A DNA stretch of 64,000 nucleotides. It comes from Actinomadura atramentaria DSM 43919. GTDB taxonomy: Bacteria > Actinomycetota > Actinomycetes > Streptosporangiales > Streptosporangiaceae. Within the stretch, counting starts at the first letter, position 1. Each line of letters starts with the position of its first letter. The notes beneath the pieces were generated by a model, which ran no database searches, had not been told where the DNA came from, and saw nothing but the letters and a program-made list of their open reading frames with translations. Below are positions 25,458 through 33,423 of the stretch, piece after piece. A program made the translations under genes and the position numbers. Location: the NCBI RefSeq assembly GCF_000381885.1, contig NZ_KB907220.1:1-64000 (forward strand). The letters run 5' to 3'.

Positions 25458-25486
25458 GGCGGCGGGCTCGGGCGCGGGGAGGCGTC

Positions 25487-25741
25487 GTGAAGGTGAGAGT
25501 GGTGCGCAGCGGCGGGTTCGCGGGCGTGGAGCGGCACGGCGAGTCCGACAGCGACCGCGACCCGGTGCTGGCCGGGCTGGTCGGCCGCGTCGACCTCGGC
25601 GCGCTGCCGCCGCCGGGCCGCATCCCGGACCAGTACCAGTACGACATCGAGATCGACGGCGTCGGCGCGACGGTCGGCGAGACGCAGCTCAGCGGGCCGC
25701 TGCGCGAGCTGGTCCACCACGTGCTCGGCCGCCCCCGCTGA
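25487..25741 (+). CDS. Emfourin-like M4 protease inhibitor
   Basis: 84 residues from GTG 25487, with GGGGAGG upstream. The start VKVRVVRSGGFAGV matches the core of emfourin, the small cytoplasmic inhibitor encoded next to protealysin in Serratia and in many bacterial operons. The rest (QYQYDIEIDGVGATVGETQLSGPLRELV) is compatible with its beta-rich fold. It follows the M4 gene by 29 bp in the same direction. Recognition rests on the N-terminal motif and operon position. Confidence 0.8.
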   Translation: MKVRVVRSGGFAGVERHGESDSDRDPVLAGLVGRVDLGALPPPGRIPDQYQYDIEIDGVGATVGETQLSGPLRELVHHVLGRPR

Positions 25742-25747
25742 ACACGG

Positions 25748-25783
25748 CGGAACCCCGGCCCGCGGGTGCGGGCCGGGGTTCCG
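25748..25783. terminator. Bidirectional terminator, emfourin-like gene / leuA
   Basis: Perfect 15-bp repeat GGAACCCCGGCCCGC (25749-25763) and complement (25768-25782), plus one flanking C-G pair, loop GGGT, between convergent genes. Confidence 0.8.
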
Positions 25784-25791
25784 GTCGCGGG

Positions 25792-27498
25792 TCAGCCCTC
25801 CCGGGCCACCCGGTTGACCGCCGACAGGATCGCCTTCAGCGACGCGGTGACGATGTTGCCGTCGATGCCGACGCCCCACACCGTCGTGCCGTCCACGTCG
25901 CACTCGACGTAGGCGGCGGCGCGCGCGTCGCCGCCCGCGCTCATCGCGTGCTCGGCGTAGTCCAGGACGTGGACGCGGACGCCCACCGCCGTCAGCGCGT
26001 CCTCGAACGCCGACACCGGACCGTTCCCGACGCCCTCGATCTCGCGGATCTCGCCGTCCACCCGGACGTCGCAGTTGAGCACGTCCTTCTCGTCCACCCG
26101 CGACGCCGCGCGGTGCGCCAGCAGCCCGATGCGCGGCCCGTTGGCCAGGAACTCGCGCTCGAAGATCTCCCACATCCGCTCGGGCGTGACCTCGCCGCCC
26201 TCGCCGTCGGTGTGGGCCTGCACGACGCGGGAGAACTCGATCTGCAGGCGGCGCGGCAGCTCCAGCGCGTGCTCGGTCTTCATGACGTAGGCGACGCCGC
26301 CCTTGCCGGACTGGCTGTTGACCCGGATGACGGCCTCGTAGGTGCGGCCGACGTCGTGCGGGTCGATGGGCAGGTACGGGACCTCCCAGGCGAACTCCTC
26401 GACGGGTACGCCCGCGGCGTCCGCGTCCCGCTTCAGGTGGTCGAAGCCCTTGTTGATGGCGTCCTGGTGGGAGCCGGAGAAGGCGGTGTAGACCAGGTCG
26501 CCGCCGTAGGGGTGCCGCTCGTGGACGGGGAGCTGGTTGCAGTACTCGACGGTCCGGCGGATCTCGTCGATGTCGGAGAAGTCGATCTGCGGGTCCACGC
26601 CCTGGGTGAACAGGTTCAGGCCCAGGGTGACCAGGCAGACGTTGCCGGTGCGCTCGCCGTTGCCGAACAGGCAGCCCTCGATGCGGTCCGCGCCGGCCAT
26701 GTAGCCCAGCTCGGCGGCGGCGACGGCGGTGCCCCGGTCGTTGTGCGGGTGCAGGGACAGGACGACCGAGTCCCGGTAGGCCAGGTTCCGGTGCATCCAC
26801 TCGATCTGGTCGGCGTAGACGTTCGGGGTGGCCATCTCGACGGTCGCGGGCAGGTTGACGATGACCTTGCGGTCCGGCGTCGGCCGCCACACGTCGTTGA
26901 CGGCGTCGCAGACCTCGACGGCGTACTCCAGCTCGGTGCCGGTGAACGACTCCGGCGAGTACTGGAAGTAGATCTCGGTGTCGCCCATGTCCTCGGCGAG
27001 CTTCTTGACCAGCTTCGCGCCCTCGACGGCGATGGCGGTGATGCCGTCGCGGTCCTGCCCGAACACCACGCGCCGCTGCAGCGTGCTGGTCGAGTTGTAG
27101 AGGTGGACGATCGCCTGCTTCGCGCCGCGCAGCGACTCGAAGGTGCGCTCGATCAGCTCGGGCCGGGCCTGCGTCAGGACCTGGATGACCACGTCGTCGG
27201 GGACGCGGCCCTCCTCGATGATCGTGCGGACGAAGTCGAAGTCGGTCTGGCTGGCCGCCGGGAACCCGACCTCGATCTCCTTGTAGCCCATCCGGACCAG
27301 CAGCTCGAACATCCGCAGCTTGCGCTGGGAGTCCATCGGGTCGATCAGGGCCTGGTTGCCGTCGCGCAGGTCGACCGCGCACCAGCGCGGGGCCTCGGTG
27401 ATCACCGCGTCCGGCCAGGTGCGGTCCGCCAGCGCGACCGGGGTGAACGGGCGGTAGCGCTGGAAGGGCATTCCGGACGTCTTCTGCTGCGGATACAT
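25792..27498 (-). CDS. leuA: 2-isopropylmalate synthase
   Basis: 568 residues from ATG 27498 (GAGGGAAG upstream), beginning MYPQQKTSGMPFQRYRPF, the long actinobacterial type. It shows WCAVDLRDGNQALIDPMD (metal-binding Asp), IVHLYNSTSTLQRRVVF, VVLSLHPHNDRGTAVA (metal His pair), RIEGCLFGNGERTGN, and a C-terminal LeuA allosteric domain with GNGPVSAFEDAL and SAGGDARAAAYVE. It condenses acetyl-CoA with 2-oxoisovalerate, the first committed step of leucine synthesis. A leader peptide with four consecutive Leu codons and a strong hairpin lie upstream, indicating attenuation control. Confidence 0.96.
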   Translation of the reverse strand: MYPQQKTSGMPFQRYRPFTPVALADRTWPDAVITEAPRWCAVDLRDGNQALIDPMDSQRKLRMFELLVRMGYKEIEVGFPAASQTDFDFVRTIIEEGRVPDDVVIQVLTQARPELIERTFESLRGAKQAIVHLYNSTSTLQRRVVFGQDRDGITAIAVEGAKLVKKLAEDMGDTEIYFQYSPESFTGTELEYAVEVCDAVNDVWRPTPDRKVIVNLPATVEMATPNVYADQIEWMHRNLAYRDSVVLSLHPHNDRGTAVAAAELGYMAGADRIEGCLFGNGERTGNVCLVTLGLNLFTQGVDPQIDFSDIDEIRRTVEYCNQLPVHERHPYGGDLVYTAFSGSHQDAINKGFDHLKRDADAAGVPVEEFAWEVPYLPIDPHDVGRTYEAVIRVNSQSGKGGVAYVMKTEHALELPRRLQIEFSRVVQAHTDGEGGEVTPERMWEIFEREFLANGPRIGLLAHRAASRVDEKDVLNCDVRVDGEIREIEGVGNGPVSAFEDALTAVGVRVHVLDYAEHAMSAGGDARAAAYVECDVDGTTVWGVGIDGNIVTASLKAILSAVNRVAREG

Positions 27499-27572
27499 GG
27501 GGTGACTTCCCTCTGCTCGGAATCCTTCGGCCGACGACCACGACGTGGTGTTCGCCATGCACGACGCTGTCC

Positions 27573-27614
27573 CGCAGCGAGGGGGCCGGCCCGTGGTTAT
27601 GGACCCCCGCTGCG
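27573..27614 (-). promoter_or_regulatory. leuA attenuator hairpin
   Basis: In RNA sense, CGCAGCGGGGG (27614-27604) can pair with CCCCCTCGCTGCG (27585-27573), a stem broken by one bulged base. The 5' arm lies inside the leader peptide coding region just after the Leu run, so ribosome position on the leader would decide whether it forms. There is no U-run, so either Rho-dependent or translational attenuation is possible. Confidence 0.65.
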
Positions 27615-27644
27615 GCCACTAAGGAGGAGCAGCTCACGCAACAC
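27597..27644 (-). CDS. leuL: leuA leader peptide
   Basis: 15-residue reading frame from GTG 27644 to TAA: VLRELLLLSGRSGGP. Four consecutive leucine codons (CTG CTC CTC CTT) plus a TTG at position 2. A -10-like TACGTT (27657-27652) ends seven bases before the start codon, so the transcript may begin at or next to the GTG. Starvation for Leu-tRNA would stall the ribosome on the run and prevent the downstream hairpin. Similar leader peptides are known for actinobacterial leuA. Confidence 0.78.
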   Translation of the reverse strand: MLRELLLLSGRSGGP

Positions 27645-27724
27645 GTCTGCCAACGTAACAGATCCGGCCCGGGGAACCGGCCGCGGTCCCGGATGGTGAG
27701 ACGAGAACCTCCCGTCACAGCAGA

Positions 27725-27757
27725 ACGGCCGGGAGGGCTCCGCCTCTTCCCGGCCGT
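27725..27757 (-). terminator. urt operon terminator stem-loop
   Basis: ACGGCCGGGA (27725-27734) and complement TCCCGGCCGT (27748-27757), a perfect 10-bp stem with a partly paired 13-nt loop, about 60 bp past the urtE stop and before the leuA promoter. Confidence 0.6.
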
Positions 27758-27819
27758 CCGAAGAAAGTGGGCCCAGCTGCCACCCCGGCGCCAGGCCCAC
27801 ACGTGATATTAGCCACTTA

Positions 27820-28533
27820 TCAGACAGCGAGCAACCGCTTCACCTCGTCATCACGGAGATCATCCGCCCCACCCGCGCGCCGCACCACACCCGCCTCGAT
27901 GATCACGAACGAGTCGGCCAGGCGCTCGGCCAGCTCGAGGTACTGCTCGACCAGCAGCACCGCCAGGCCGCGCTCGCGGTGCAGCCGCTCGATCGCCTCC
28001 TCGATCTCCGCGACGATCGACGGCTGGATGCCCTCGGTCGGCTCGTCCAGGATCAGCAGGCGCGGGCGGGTCACCAGCGCGCGGGCCATCGCGAGCTGCT
28101 GCTGCTGGCCGCCCGACAGGAACCCGGCGCGGCGGCCGAGGAACTGCTTGAGGCGCGGGAACACCTCCAGCGCCTCGTCGATCGCGGCGGCGTCGCGGTG
28201 CCGGGTCGCCTCCAGCGTCACCCGCAGGTTGTCGGCCACGGTGAGCTGCGGGAACGTCTCGTGGCCCTGCGGGACGTAGCCCATGCCGCGGCGGACGCGC
28301 TCGTGCGTGGGCAGCCGGGTCACGTCCTCGCCGTCGAAGACGACCGTCCCGCCCGTCGGCGGCAGGACGCCCATCACCGCGTTGAGCAGCGTCGTCTTGC
28401 CGACGCCGTTGCGGCCCATCACGCACACCAGACGGCCCGCGCCGACCTCGACGTCCACGCCGAACAGCACGCGGGCGCGCCCGTAGGCGGCCTCCAGCCC
28501 GGTGACCCGCAGCAGCGGCCCGTCCCCGCTCAC
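27820..28533 (-). CDS. urtE: Urea ABC transporter ATP-binding subunit UrtE
   Basis: 237 residues; GTG 28533 overlaps the urtD stop (GTGA). It is a LivF-type ATPase: Walker A MGRNGVGKTTLLNAVMGVLPP at about 37-57, signature FLSGGQQQQLAMARAL, Walker B LLILDEPTEGIQPS, then LLVEQYLELA. The phrase EPTEGIQPS and the YVPQGHETFPQLTV stretch are typical of UrtE. With UrtD it energises urea (or short-chain amide) import. Confidence 0.93.
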   Translation of the reverse strand: MSGDGPLLRVTGLEAAYGRARVLFGVDVEVGAGRLVCVMGRNGVGKTTLLNAVMGVLPPTGGTVVFDGEDVTRLPTHERVRRGMGYVPQGHETFPQLTVADNLRVTLEATRHRDAAAIDEALEVFPRLKQFLGRRAGFLSGGQQQQLAMARALVTRPRLLILDEPTEGIQPSIVAEIEEAIERLHRERGLAVLLVEQYLELAERLADSFVIIEAGVVRRAGGADDLRDDEVKRLLAV

Positions 28534-29294
28534 GCGGCCTCCTTCTTCGTCCGGCCCAGGTAGACCTCCTGGACGCGCGGGTCGGCCTGGACCGCCGCGA
28601 CGTCGCCCTCCACCAGCACCCGCCCCTCGTGCAGGACCGTCACCTGCGACGCGTACCGGCGCAGGAACTCCATGTCGTGCTCCACCACGACGACGGTGTG
28701 GTCGCGGGCGATCTCGGTCAGCAGCTCGCCGGTGCGGTCGCGCTCGTCGCGGCTCATCCCGGCGACCGGCTCGTCCAGCAGCAGCAGGCGCGGGCGCTGC
28801 GCGACGAGCATCCCGATCTCCAGCCACTGCCGCTGGCCGTGCGACAGGACGCCCGCCGGGCGGTCGGCGAGCGCGCCGAGGCCGATGGTGTCCAGCGCCG
28901 CCGCGACCGTGTCCGACACGCCCCGGCGCTGCCGCAGCAGCGTCGGGAGCGGGCGGCGGAAACCGGCGGCCAGGTCCAGGTTCTCGACGACGCTCAGCTC
29001 CTCGAAGACGACCGAGGTCTGGAACGTCCGCCCGATCCCGAGCCGGACGATCCTGTGCTCGCGCATCCCGGCGACGTCCGTCCCGGCGAACCGGACCGAG
29101 CCCGCCGCCGGGCGCGTCAGCCCGGTGACCACGTCGATCAGCGTCGTCTTCCCCGCCCCGTTCGGGCCGATGAGGAACCGAAGCTCCCCCCGCTCGACGG
29201 TCAGGTCGACGCCGCCGAGCGCGCGGAAGCCGTCGAACACGACCTCCAGCCCGCGGATCTCCAGCAGCGCCGCGTCTTTTTCCGTGCCGCTCAC
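28530..29294 (-). CDS. urtD: Urea ABC transporter ATP-binding protein UrtD
   Basis: 254 residues; GTG 29294 overlaps the urtC stop (GTGA). LivG-type ATPase: LEVVFDGFRALGGVDL, Walker A IGPNGAGKTTLIDVVTGLTRP at about 41-61, LGIGRTFQTSVVFEELSVVENL, signature VLSHGQRQWLEIGMLV, Walker B LLLLDEPVAGMSRDE, switch His VVVEHDMEFL. The LSHGQ(R/K)QWLEIGM signature, in place of LSGGQ, is diagnostic for UrtD. Confidence 0.94.
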   Translation of the reverse strand: MSGTEKDAALLEIRGLEVVFDGFRALGGVDLTVERGELRFLIGPNGAGKTTLIDVVTGLTRPAAGSVRFAGTDVAGMREHRIVRLGIGRTFQTSVVFEELSVVENLDLAAGFRRPLPTLLRQRRGVSDTVAAALDTIGLGALADRPAGVLSHGQRQWLEIGMLVAQRPRLLLLDEPVAGMSRDERDRTGELLTEIARDHTVVVVEHDMEFLRRYASQVTVLHEGRVLVEGDVAAVQADPRVQEVYLGRTKKEAA

Positions 29295-30370
29295 GCCGCG
29301 GCCTCCTTCCCCACCGGGACGGCCGGGGCCGCCGGGGCGCGGCGGCGCGCCAGCGCGTCCCGCGCCTGCTCGTACAGGCCGATCGCTCCCTTCGGCGCGA
29401 GCGTCATCACGACGATGAACAGCGCGCCCTCCAGGTACAGCCAGCCGCCCGCCCACTGCTCGCTGAACGAGGTCTTGGCGTAGTTCATCGCGACCGCGCC
29501 GAGGATCGCCCCGGCCAGCGTGTACCGGCCGCCGACCGCGACCGCGACGACCAGTTCCAGCGACGGGACGACGTCCAGCAGCGACGGCGAGATGATCCCG
29601 ACGACCGGGACGAACAGCGCGCCCGCGATGCCCGCCATCCCCGCCGACACCGCGAACGTGACGGTCTTGACCGTCGCGGGGTTGTAGCCGAGGAACCGCA
29701 CCCGGTCCTCGCCGTCGCGGACCGCGACCAGCAGCCGCCCGAACCGGCTCTTCACGAGCTGCCGCGCCGCCAGGTACAGGACGCCGAGCACGACGGCGGT
29801 CACGTAGTACATCGTCCGCTGCGTGCTGTCGGCCTCCGGGTCCTGGCCGAAGAAGTCGTAGAAGTTCGTCAGCCCGTTCGTGCCGCCGGTCAGCGCCTGC
29901 TGGCCGACGATGAGGATGCCGAACGCGGCTGCGAGCGCCTGGGTGAGGATCGCGAAGTACGCGCCGCGCACCCGCTGCCGGAAGACCAGGACGCCGAGCA
30001 GCGTCGCGACGGCGACCGGGACGGCCACCACGGCGACGACGGCCACCACCGGGCTCTCGAACGGCTTCCACAGCGCGGGCAGCTTCTCGACGCCGCTCCA
30101 GACCATGAAGTCGGGCAGGTCGCCGTCCGCGTCGTGCAGTTTCAGGTACATCGCCATCGCGTAGCCGCCGAGGCCGAAGAACACGCCCTGGCCGAGCGTC
30201 AGCATGCCGCCCTGGCCCCAGGCCAGGCCGATGCCGAGCGCCGCGATGGCGAAGCACAGGTACTTGGCCAGCTCGTCCAGCCGGAACGCGGGCAGGACCA
30301 GCGGCGCGACCACCAGGGCGAGCGCCGCGACCCCGGCGAAGAGCGCGTAGCCGCGCAGCCGCGCGCTCAC
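29291..30370 (-). CDS. urtC: Urea ABC transporter permease UrtC
   Basis: 359 residues; GTG 30370 overlaps the urtB stop (GTGA). LivM-type permease with about ten hydrophobic helices. UrtC features: KYLCFAIAALGIGLAWGQGGML near 35, GGYAMAMYLKL, GAYFAILTQALAAAFGILIVGQ, GGTNGLTNFYDFFGQD near 150 and LVAVRDGEDRVRFLGYNPA. It forms half of the membrane channel with UrtB. Confidence 0.94.
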   Translation of the reverse strand: MSARLRGYALFAGVAALALVVAPLVLPAFRLDELAKYLCFAIAALGIGLAWGQGGMLTLGQGVFFGLGGYAMAMYLKLHDADGDLPDFMVWSGVEKLPALWKPFESPVVAVVAVVAVPVAVATLLGVLVFRQRVRGAYFAILTQALAAAFGILIVGQQALTGGTNGLTNFYDFFGQDPEADSTQRTMYYVTAVVLGVLYLAARQLVKSRFGRLLVAVRDGEDRVRFLGYNPATVKTVTFAVSAGMAGIAGALFVPVVGIISPSLLDVVPSLELVVAVAVGGRYTLAGAILGAVAMNYAKTSFSEQWAGGWLYLEGALFIVVMTLAPKGAIGLYEQARDALARRRAPAAPAVPVGKEAAA

Positions 30371-31245
30371 GTCAGCGCCCGGGAGCGGAGGACGAACAGG
30401 CCCTGCGGGCGGAACTGCAGGAACCCGACGATGACGGCGAACACGATGACCTTCGCCAGGCTCGCGTCCGTCCAGAACTCGGCGTAGGAGTTGAGCATGC
30501 CGAGCGCGACGGCCGCGATGACCGCGCCGCGCAACTGGCCGAGGCCGCCCGCGACGACGACGAGGAACGCGTCCACGATGTAGTAGGTGCCGATCGACGG
30601 GCCGACCGGCCCGATCAGCGTCAGCGCGACCCCGGCGACGCCCGCCAGACCCGAGCCGATGAAGAAGGTGAGCTGGTCGACGCGGCCCGTCGCGACGCCG
30701 CTGACCGCCGCCAGCTCCCGGTTCTGCATCACCGCGCGCATCCGGCGGCCCTGCCGGGACCGGTCCATGTAGGCCCAGATCCCGACGACGCACGCCGCCG
30801 CGAGCGCCATGATGAACAGCCGCGCGTACGGCAGGTTCCCGCCGAGCAGCTCGATCCGGCCCGTCAGCCAGGACGGCGCGACGACCTGGACGTTCGGCGC
30901 GCCGAACAGGTCCCGCGCGGCCTGCTGCAGCACCAGGCTGACGCCCCAGGTCAGCAGCAGCGTGTCGAGCGGGCGGCCGTAGAAGTGCCGGATCGCGGCG
31001 CGCTCCAGCACCCAGCCGAGCGCCCCGGCGACGGCGAACGCCACCGGCAGCGCGACGATGACCGCCTCGCCGCCCGCCCAGTCCTGGAGCATGTACGCGG
31101 TGTACGAACCGGCCATGATGAACTCGCCGTGCGCCATGTTGATGACGCCCATCTGGCCGAACGTGAACGTCAGGCCGAGCGCGATCAGCAGCAGCACCGC
31201 TCCGATGCTGAGGCCGACCGGCAGTTGGTTGAGCAGTGATTCCAT
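30367..31245 (-). CDS. urtB: Urea ABC transporter permease UrtB
   Basis: 292 residues from ATG 31245. LivH-type permease, about eight helices: SIGAVLLLIALGLTFTFGQMGVINMAHGEFIM near the start, WGVSLVLQQAARDLFGAPNV, and MRAVMQNRELAAVSGVATGRVDQLTFFIGSGLAGVAG. The MNMAHGEF/QNRE.A pattern with a short N-terminus matches UrtB. It is separated from urtA by 85 bp holding a strong hairpin, whereas urtB-urtE overlap by four bases each. Confidence 0.94.
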   Translation of the reverse strand: MESLLNQLPVGLSIGAVLLLIALGLTFTFGQMGVINMAHGEFIMAGSYTAYMLQDWAGGEAVIVALPVAFAVAGALGWVLERAAIRHFYGRPLDTLLLTWGVSLVLQQAARDLFGAPNVQVVAPSWLTGRIELLGGNLPYARLFIMALAAACVVGIWAYMDRSRQGRRMRAVMQNRELAAVSGVATGRVDQLTFFIGSGLAGVAGVALTLIGPVGPSIGTYYIVDAFLVVVAGGLGQLRGAVIAAVALGMLNSYAEFWTDASLAKVIVFAVIVGFLQFRPQGLFVLRSRALT

Positions 31246-31290
31246 GAGTCGTGCCGCCTCCTCCGGCGCCCTGCGGATCTCGTCGGGGAA

Positions 31291-31318
31291 GCGGCGCGCG
31301 CGCCGTTGCGCGCGCCGC
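31291..31318 (-). terminator. Intercistronic stem-loop urtA/urtB
   Basis: Perfect 11-bp stem, GCGGCGCGCGC (31291-31301) and complement (31308-31318), 6-nt loop, 12 bp after the urtA stop. It probably attenuates read-through or protects the urtA 3' end so that the binding protein is made in excess; it is not expected to be a full stop. Confidence 0.65.
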
Positions 31319-31330
31319 GGGCCGCGAGGG

Positions 31331-32560
31331 TCAGGACAGTCCGGTCGCCCAGGGGTAGGTCTTCAGGTACGGGTCCGGCTTGATCGGCTTGCCGGAGGAC
31401 CAGACCTCCTTGATGAGGCCGTCCGGCTGCACGACGCCGATGCGGGCGGTCTTGTAGACGTGCTGGTTCTCGCCGTCGATCGTCACCTTGCCCTCGGGCG
31501 TGTCCAGCGAGATCCCGGCGGCGGCCTTCTTCACCGCCGCGACGTCGGTGGTCCCGGCCTTCTCGACGGCGGCGGCCCACAGGTGGACGGCGTTGTACCC
31601 GGCCTCCATCGGGTCGGACGTCACCGCGCCCTTGTACTTGCTCTGGAACGCCTTCACGAACGCCTCGTTGGTCGCGCCCGGCGTCGTCTCGTAGTAGTTC
31701 CACGCGACGAGCTGGCCCTTGACGTTGTCGACGCCGATCCCCTTCACCTCCTCCTCGGCGATGCTCACCGACATCACCGGGAGTTTCGCGGCGTCGTATC
31801 CCGCGCTGCGGAACTGCTTGAAGAACGCGACATTGCTGTCGCCGTTCAGCGTGTTGAAGACCGCGTCCGGCTTCGCCTCACCGATCTTGTTGACCAGCGT
31901 GCTGTACTCGGTGTGCCCGAGCGGCGTGTACTCCTCGCCGACGATCTGCATTCCGTTCGCCTTCGCGTACGCCTTGATGATTTTGTTGGCGGTGCGCGGG
32001 AAGACGTAGTCGCTGCCGACGAGGTAGAGCTTCTTCCTCCCCTTTTCCTTGAGGTAGTCCAGGGCGGGGACGATCTGCTGGTTGGTGGTCGCGCCGGTGT
32101 AGAAGATGTACGGCGAGCTCTCCAGCCCCTCGTACTGCACCGGGTACCACAGCAGCGCCTTGTTCCGTTCGAAGACGGGCAGCATCGCCTTGCGGCTCGC
32201 GGACGTCCAGCCGCCGAACACCGTGGCGACCTTGTCCTTCTTGATGAGTTTCTGCGCCTTCTGGGCGAACGTCGGCCAGTCGGACGCGCCGTCCTCGACG
32301 ACCGGCTGGATCTTCTTGCCGAGCACCCCGCCCTTGGCGTTGATCTCGTCGATCGCCATCAGCTCGGAGTTCTTGACCGTGACCTCGCTGATCGACATCG
32401 TGCCGCTGAGCGAGTGCAGGACGCCCACCTTGATGGTGTCCCCGCCGCCTCCGCCGGAGCCGCCCGAACCCGTGCCGTCGGAATCTCCGCCACACCCGGA
32501 GAGCATTGCGACGGGAACGAGCAGCGCCGCCGCCAATGGACGCAGGAATGGTTTCCGCAA
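31331..32560 (-). CDS. urtA: Urea ABC transporter substrate-binding lipoprotein
   Basis: 409 residues from a TTG start at 32560, supported by GAGGAG seven bases upstream. Signal peptide MRKPFLRPLAAALLVPVAMLSGC with the lipobox at about 20-23, a Gly/Ser linker, then a type I periplasmic-binding fold. UrtA hallmarks: KVGVLHSLSGTMSISE, VVEDGASDWPTFAQKAQKLI, VFGGWTSASRKAMLPVFE, LLWYPVQYEGLESSPYIFYTGA. Binds urea or short amides outside the membrane. Likely nitrogen-regulated; a GTAAC half-site sits at 32646-32650, but no full GlnR box is evident. Confidence 0.95.
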   Translation of the reverse strand: MRKPFLRPLAAALLVPVAMLSGCGGDSDGTGSGGSGGGGGDTIKVGVLHSLSGTMSISEVTVKNSELMAIDEINAKGGVLGKKIQPVVEDGASDWPTFAQKAQKLIKKDKVATVFGGWTSASRKAMLPVFERNKALLWYPVQYEGLESSPYIFYTGATTNQQIVPALDYLKEKGRKKLYLVGSDYVFPRTANKIIKAYAKANGMQIVGEEYTPLGHTEYSTLVNKIGEAKPDAVFNTLNGDSNVAFFKQFRSAGYDAAKLPVMSVSIAEEEVKGIGVDNVKGQLVAWNYYETTPGATNEAFVKAFQSKYKGAVTSDPMEAGYNAVHLWAAAVEKAGTTDVAAVKKAAAGISLDTPEGKVTIDGENQHVYKTARIGVVQPDGLIKEVWSSGKPIKPDPYLKTYPWATGLS

Positions 32561-32614
32561 CTATCGACTCCTCACAGAACTGACCCGGCGGGTCCGTTTA
32601 CTGTGCCAAGTCTC

Positions 32615-32630
32615 CGGAAATAGATTTCCG
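32615..32630. promoter_or_regulatory. 16-bp palindrome upstream of urtA
   Basis: CGGAAATAGATTTCCG: 7-bp arms CGGAAAT/ATTTCCG around AG, about 55 bp before the urtA start. This AT-containing palindrome stands out in 73% GC DNA and could be an operator; the binding protein is unknown. Confidence 0.45.
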
Positions 32631-32762
32631 CGTCGCGACCGCGATGTTACGAATGAATGACGAAGGACTCACCGCCACGGCGCGTCAGCGCGCGGCCACC
32701 GGGCGGCGTGCGGGCCGTGGCGGGGACGGGCGCGGGCGGGCCCGCCCCCTTACGCTGTGTCC

Positions 32763-33419
32763 ATGAGTGGTGACCTCGCCTCCGGCGACCGCGACGACCC
32801 GGCGCGCCCCCGGTTCCTGCCGCCGGAACTCCCGCACGGCCCGTGGCCGGCCGGGCCGGAGGAGCGCGCCGCCGCCGCGCCGGAGCCCGCGCGGCCCGCC
32901 GCGCCGCGCGAGTCCGCGCCGCCGCGCGAGCCGGCGCCGCCGCGCGGGTCGCACCAGGTGATCCTGCCCGTCCTCACGCTGGTCGCGGCGGTCGTGATGC
33001 TCGTCGCCGCGTTCCTGCCGTGGGTGCGCGCCGAGTACACCGTCGACTTCCTCGGCACCCGCATCCGGCACGACGCGGGGGGCGTCGCGGGCATCGACGC
33101 GGACGGCACCGTCCTGGTCGTCCCGGTGCTCGCGCTCGCCGCGATGCTCATGACCGGCTGGGGCCTGATCAGCCGGGACGCGCGGATCAGCGGGCTCGCC
33201 GTCGTCCCCGGCGCGCTGTCGGCGCTCGGCTGCGGCCTGTTCGTGCTGCGCCTCGACCGCGCCCGGCAGGACCTCGCGCAGCGCGACTCGCTGCTCGGGT
33301 CGTTCGACGTGTCGCTGGACTACGGCTGGTACCTCGCGGTGGGCGCGGCGCTGCTGCTCACGCTGTTCGCGGCGGTGCGGCCCGTCCGCGCGCGCGTCGC
33401 CGGGCGCGCCCCGGCCTGA
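32763..33419 (+). CDS. Hypothetical membrane protein with Pro/Ala-rich cytoplasmic head
   Basis: 218 residues from ATG 32763. A TACGCT -10 box (32751-32756) ends six bases before the ATG, so a leaderless mRNA is likely; a GTG two codons earlier would fall before the transcript start. Residues about 1-62 are Pro/Ala/Arg-rich and disordered, followed by four hydrophobic helices (ILPVLTLVAAVVMLVAAFLPWV, VLVVPVLALAAMLMTGW, GLAVVPGALSALGCGL, YLAVGAALLLTLFAAV). No family recognised. It converges on era, ending four bases from the era stop. Confidence 0.7.
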   Translation: MSGDLASGDRDDPARPRFLPPELPHGPWPAGPEERAAAAPEPARPAAPRESAPPREPAPPRGSHQVILPVLTLVAAVVMLVAAFLPWVRAEYTVDFLGTRIRHDAGGVAGIDADGTVLVVPVLALAAMLMTGWGLISRDARISGLAVVPGALSALGCGLFVLRLDRARQDLAQRDSLLGSFDVSLDYGWYLAVGAALLLTLFAAVRPVRARVAGRAPA

Positions 33420-33423
33420 CGCG

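Noticed and set aside
32610..32655. Full GlnR box upstream of urtA
   Set aside because: Only one half-site (GTAAC) fits; the positions 11 and 22 bases on do not match GAAAC/GTnAC well enough.
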